NCBI GenBank assembly: GCA_937907305.1
Contig: CALERQ010000209.1
Coordinates: 1-16,286, forward strand
Direction of reading: 5' to 3'
Length of the DNA stretch: 16,286 nt
Source: an uncultured Clostridia bacterium
GTDB lineage: Bacteria > Bacillota > Clostridia > Oscillospirales > Ruminococcaceae
Of this stretch, positions 13,453 to 16,286 are shown one piece after another; within the stretch, counting starts at the first letter, position 1; every line of letters begins with the position of its first letter. The notes under the pieces are model-generated. The model made no database searches. It was not told where the DNA came from and saw only the letters and a list, made by a program, of their open reading frames with translations. The translations under genes were made by a program, and so were the position numbers.

Positions 13453-13647
13453 ATGGCGGGAAAGACTGAAAAGCCGGGCGGCAGCTGTGAGTTCTGTGCC
13501 CACTACGAGTACGATGACGAAATGGACTGCTATGTGTGCGAGATGAACCTGGATGAGGACGAGATGGTGCTGTTCTTGCAGCACCAGTATACGGCCTGTC
13601 CTTATTTCAGCTTCAGCGATGACTACAAGCTGGCGGGGCGCCAGTAA
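13453..13647 (+). CDS. Small Cys-rich protein, DUF6472-like
   Basis: A 64-residue acidic protein with CEFCAHYEYDDEMDCYVC, giving two CxxC knuckles (C12/C15 and C26/C29) and a further Cys-Pro at C49, followed by an aromatic segment YFSFSDDYK. It resembles the DUF6472 family of Clostridia (recalled, not searched). A small zinc ribbon is likely. GGAGG at 13441-13445 directly follows the helicase stop codon, so the genes are co-transcribed, which hints at a role in RNA metabolism. Function is unknown. Confidence 0.8.
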   Translation: MAGKTEKPGGSCEFCAHYEYDDEMDCYVCEMNLDEDEMVLFLQHQYTACPYFSFSDDYKLAGRQ

Positions 13648-13657
13648 ATAAGTAAAA

Positions 13658-13700
13658 AGCTGCCGAGGAAAGCGAAAAGGTTCTCCGCGGCGGCTTTTTT
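13658..13700 (+). terminator. Rho-independent terminator of the helicase operon
   Basis: AGCTGCCGAGGA pairs with TCCGCGGCGGCT (one G-T pair and one mismatch) around an A-rich loop, followed by TTTTTT at 13695-13700. It ends before the convergent small gene. Confidence 0.85.
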
Positions 13701-13707
13701 GTGGGGA

Positions 13708-13914
13708 TTATTCCTCGGACGGCGTGTATTCGCCTGCCTCCAGCTGCGCCAGCATCCGGCTGATGCGGCGGGACGCCTCGTGGGTGTTATCGCAGCTTTG
13801 CACATAGCCCACAATGCGCTCCTGCGCGGCGGGAGAAAGGGAAGTAAAGGCGGCCAGCGCCTGCGGATGCCCGGCCAGCTGCTGATCCCACTGCTGATCA
13901 AAATAGCTGTTCAT
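13708..13914 (-). CDS. Hypothetical small protein
   Basis: A 68-residue soluble protein with no signal peptide. It is predicted mostly helical, with Gln-rich start (FDQQWDQQLAGHPQAL), the segment LSPAAQERIVGYV and an acidic end. I do not recognise the family. ATG 13912-13914 has an excellent ribosome site (AGGAGG, 7 bases upstream), which is the main evidence that it is real. It is convergent with the helicase operon and divergent from the sulfatase gene. Confidence 0.7.
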   Translation of the reverse strand: MNSYFDQQWDQQLAGHPQALAAFTSLSPAAQERIVGYVQSCDNTHEASRRISRMLAQLEAGEYTPSEE

Positions 13915-13981
13915 AGGGGTACCTCCTATTAAAGATGGAATGGAGCAGGGATAGTATGCGCAGGAATACAGATATTACTTG

Positions 13982-14010
13982 TTGGCAGCGGGAAAAGGCT
14001 GTGCTATAAT
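13982..14010 (+). promoter_or_regulatory. Vegetative promoter of the LTA-synthase-like gene
   Basis: TTGGCA (13982-13987), 17-base spacer, TATAAT (14005-14010) with TGTGC before the -10. The leader would be about 60 bases, with GGAAGTGA as ribosome site. Confidence 0.85.
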
Positions 14011-14075
14011 AAAGCGAAAAAATACGAAAACAGGAATTATTTGGCGACTTTGGATCAGAATGGAAGTGATAACAT

Positions 14076-16145
14076 ATGACAGTTACCGAACCGAATATTA
14101 CCTCCCCGGTAGAAGAAACCCAACCGCAGCAAACATCCCGGTGGGCCGCCTGGCGGGGCATGTGGTTTTTCCCGGCGGCGGTGCTGTGGATGGAGTTGGT
14201 GCTGCGCCTCTCCACCATCGGCTTTGATTATCCCAAGGGCCTTTTATATACCTTCGGTTATTCGCTGGCAGCCGGGGTGCTGCTGGCCCTGCTGGGCAAG
14301 GCCTTTTCCCCCCGGGCGGGCCGCATCGTTGTAACCGCCCTGTGGGGGATCCTCAGCATCTTCTACATGGGCCAGGTGGTGTACTATGCCATCTTCAAGG
14401 TCTACTTCACGCTGTTTTCGGTCGGCGGTGCAGGGCAGGTGGCGCAGTTTTCCAGCGTCATCTTTTCCACCATACTGCAATGCTGGTGGGCGCTGCTGCT
14501 TATGCTGGTGCCGCTGGTGCTGCTCATCTGGCAGGGCAAAGGACGCATAGCCTGGGGCCATGGACAGTGGAAAGAGCTGCTGTGGCCGCTTATCGCGGCG
14601 CTGGCGCTGCAGATCATCACCACCGGCGGGGCCCTGCTGGATACCGGCGGTGCCATGAGCGTCAGCCGCCTGTATACCACCGATTTTATCAGCAATCTTT
14701 CGGTCAGCCGCTTTGGGCTGCTCACCACCTTCCGCATCGAGGCGCGCAATGCCATCTTTGGCCCCATGCCGGCGGTGGCGGTGGAGGAACCGGAGCCGGA
14801 GCCGGAACCCGAACCCGAGCCGGAACCGGAAGCCGAAAAGCAGGTGATGGAGATCGATTTTGCGGCGCTGGCCGAAGCGACCGAGGACCAAACGCTGGCG
14901 GAGATGTACCGCTACTTTGCCAAAGTGACCCCCAGCACCGAAAATGAGTATACCGGCTACTTCGCGGGGAAGAATCTCATTTTTCTCACCTGTGAAAGCC
15001 TGTGGAAATACGCCATCGATCCCAACCTGACCCCGAACCTCTACAAGCTGTGGAGCGAGGGCTTCCAGTTCACGAATTTCTACAATCCTGTTTGGGGCGT
15101 TTCCACGCTGGATGGCGAATATGTGAACCTTTTGGGGATGATCCCCGTCACCGGCACCTGGAGCATGACCGAATCCGCCACAAACTGGCTGCCGTTCTCT
15201 TTCGGCAATCAGTTCAGGGCCATGGGCTACACCACCCGCGCCTACCATGACCACACTTATACCTATTATTCCCGCGATAAATCCCACCCCAACCTGGGGT
15301 ACGACTACAAGGGTGTTGGCAACGGCCTGAATATCAAGGTCATGTGGCCGGAATCCGATGTGGACATGATGAATGCCACGCTGGATACCGTGCTGGCGGA
15401 TGAGCACTTTATGACCTATTATCTCACCGTCAGCGGTCATCTGGAGTATAATTTCTTCGGCAACGCTATGGCCATGCGCAATGAGGAAGCCGTGGCCGAG
15501 CTTGACCTGCCGGAGGCGGCGCGCGCTTATCTTGCCTGCAATATCGAGCTGGATAAGGCCATCGGCGTACTGCTGCAAAAGCTCGAAGAAACCGGCCATG
15601 ATAAAGATACCGTCATCATGCTGGCGCCCGATCACTACCCCTACGGTCTGGATACCGAATCGCTGAACGCGCTGGCGGGCAAGGAGCTGGACCAGTTCAG
15701 CATGTACCAGAGCTGCTTCCTCATCTGGAGCGCCGATATGGAGGAACCAATCGTCATTGATAAACCGGTTTCCAGCCTGGATATCCTGCCGACGGTCAGC
15801 AATCTTTTCGATCTGCCCTATGACTCCCGGCTGATGATGGGCACCGATATGCTGAGCGAAACTTCCTCGCCGGTCATCTTCCAGGATCACAGCTGGCTGA
15901 CCGCCTATGGCCGCTATAATGCCTCTACCGATCACTATACCTCACTGATCGATACCGGCAGCGATGATTATTATGTCAGCAGTATGAACCGCCTGGTGGA
16001 TCAGAAATTCAATTACTCCAAGCTTATCCTGCGGAAGGATTTCTTCCGTCACCTGTGGGATGACGCCGGCCTGTGGCCCGCCGAAGAGCCCGTGGACGAA
16101 GAGCCTGCCGTCACCCCCGAACCCGAACCCCAAGCAGCCCCGTGA
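14076..16145 (+). CDS. LTA synthase-family membrane sulfatase-fold protein
   Basis: A 689-residue protein built like lipoteichoic acid synthase LtaS, which polymerises glycerol phosphate from phosphatidylglycerol outside the membrane. Five hydrophobic helices lie at about 28-46, 56-74, 83-106, 128-152 and 167-185. An alkaline-phosphatase-fold domain follows from about residue 295, with E307 (TCESLW), the likely Thr nucleophile T344 (GVSTLDGEY), H455 (VSGHLEY) and D519-H520 (APDHYPYG), matching the metal and active-site residues of LtaS. Between the parts is an (EP)n spacer at about 237-253, and the C-terminus ends in another Glu/Pro-rich tail. ATG 14076 has GGAAGTGA upstream. Whether it makes LTA or moves another phospho-group onto a glycan cannot be told. 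Confidence 0.88.
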   Translation: MTVTEPNITSPVEETQPQQTSRWAAWRGMWFFPAAVLWMELVLRLSTIGFDYPKGLLYTFGYSLAAGVLLALLGKAFSPRAGRIVVTALWGILSIFYMGQVVYYAIFKVYFTLFSVGGAGQVAQFSSVIFSTILQCWWALLLMLVPLVLLIWQGKGRIAWGHGQWKELLWPLIAALALQIITTGGALLDTGGAMSVSRLYTTDFISNLSVSRFGLLTTFRIEARNAIFGPMPAVAVEEPEPEPEPEPEPEPEAEKQVMEIDFAALAEATEDQTLAEMYRYFAKVTPSTENEYTGYFAGKNLIFLTCESLWKYAIDPNLTPNLYKLWSEGFQFTNFYNPVWGVSTLDGEYVNLLGMIPVTGTWSMTESATNWLPFSFGNQFRAMGYTTRAYHDHTYTYYSRDKSHPNLGYDYKGVGNGLNIKVMWPESDVDMMNATLDTVLADEHFMTYYLTVSGHLEYNFFGNAMAMRNEEAVAELDLPEAARAYLACNIELDKAIGVLLQKLEETGHDKDTVIMLAPDHYPYGLDTESLNALAGKELDQFSMYQSCFLIWSADMEEPIVIDKPVSSLDILPTVSNLFDLPYDSRLMMGTDMLSETSSPVIFQDHSWLTAYGRYNASTDHYTSLIDTGSDDYYVSSMNRLVDQKFNYSKLILRKDFFRHLWDDAGLWPAEEPVDEEPAVTPEPEPQAAP
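14784..14838 (+). repeat. Glu-Pro dipeptide repeat inside the sulfatase gene
   Basis: This stretch codes for about seven EP dipeptides, using mixed GAG/GAA and CCG/CCC codons in an imperfect 6-base repeat. It links the membrane part to the extracellular catalytic domain and should be stiff and negatively charged. Repeat number may vary between strains by slippage. Confidence 0.8.
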
Positions 16146-16168
16146 CCCCGAAGGAGGGACTCCCCTGA

Positions 16169-16286
16169 ATGAACCGTAACAATGCCCTGAAAAAGTTGGT
16201 GCTGGCAGCGCTGTTTGTGGCGCTGGATCTTCTGTTCACCCGTGTGTTTTGCGTCTACCTTATGGACGGCGCGGAGCGCGTAAGCC
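16169..16286 (+). CDS. Probable ECF transporter S component, 5' end only
   Basis: Only 39 codons are in the window. They start MNRNNALKKLVLAALFVALD and continue with LLFTRVFCVYLMDGAERVS. The short basic start followed by a helix and the xALDxxxTR motif is typical of S components of energy-coupling-factor vitamin transporters, most like the folate-type (FolT). ATG 16169 has AAGGAGG at 16151-16157 and lies 23 bases after the sulfatase stop, so the genes are probably co-transcribed. No folate riboswitch precedes it. The substrate is uncertain. Confidence 0.68.
   Translation, partial: MNRNNALKKLVLAALFVALDLLFTRVFCVYLMDGAERVS

Noticed and set aside
16146..16168. Folate (THF) riboswitch before the ECF S component
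   Set aside because: Only 23 bases separate the genes and they hold just a ribosome site.
16271..16281. Small GCGC-GGA-GCGC hairpin resembling the element arms
   Set aside because: It lies in coding sequence of the S component, is only 4 bp long and has no outer stem, so chance is likely.

Overview
The window looks like part of the chromosome of a GC-rich gut Clostridia species, most likely Oscillospirales/Ruminococcaceae (Gemmiger/Subdoligranulum/Faecalibacterium-like). The reasons are strong AGGAGG-type ribosome sites, a spore-coat cotJ cluster, a DUF6472-type small Cys protein, clostridial-type MutY and RlmD, and GC-rich coding sequence. The family placement is inference; no rRNA marker is present. 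A perfect parS site (5311-5326) suggests the window is in the origin-proximal part of the chromosome.

Layout. 1-1500 is compositionally foreign: a partial LysR regulator (about 37% GC in a sampled line), a hairpin-rich gap, a lone HxlR regulator, and then the low-GC 3' end of rlmD. Next come rlmD and mutY on the minus strand, an orphan XdhC-type protein on the plus strand, parS, a ZIP metal transporter (minus), a nucleotidyltransferase, and two ion-transporter-superfamily permeases, the second in an operon with a cytidylate-kinase-like protein. The minus-strand spore-coat operon cotJA-cotJB-cotJC follows. The right end holds a DEAD-box helicase with a DUF6472-like partner, a small hypothetical gene (minus), an LTA-synthase-like sulfatase, and the start of a probable ECF transporter S component.

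The most striking content is not a gene. Five intergenic gaps carry a GC-rich element (A 2679-2789, B 3964-4053, C 5348-5457, D 6273-6326 degenerate, E 12168-12248). In A, B, C and E a long outer stem encloses exactly three hairpins, so each folds into a cloverleaf or four-way junction. In C and E the junction has no unpaired base at all. The primary sequences differ, so the architecture rather than the sequence is conserved. Twelve of the thirteen hairpins I can draw have a GNA triloop closed by C-G (GAA, GGA, GTA or GCA), and all of these are on the plus strand whichever way the neighbouring genes run. This looks like a dispersed family of folded DNA (or leader RNA) elements and is the best candidate for an undescribed system here.

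Several plus-strand promoters can be read directly: TTGACA-17-TATGAT before xdhC, TTGAAA-17-TATAAT before the helicase and TTGGCA-17-TATAAT before the LTA-synthase-like gene. They share a TGC extension before the -10 box. Strong terminators separate most units.
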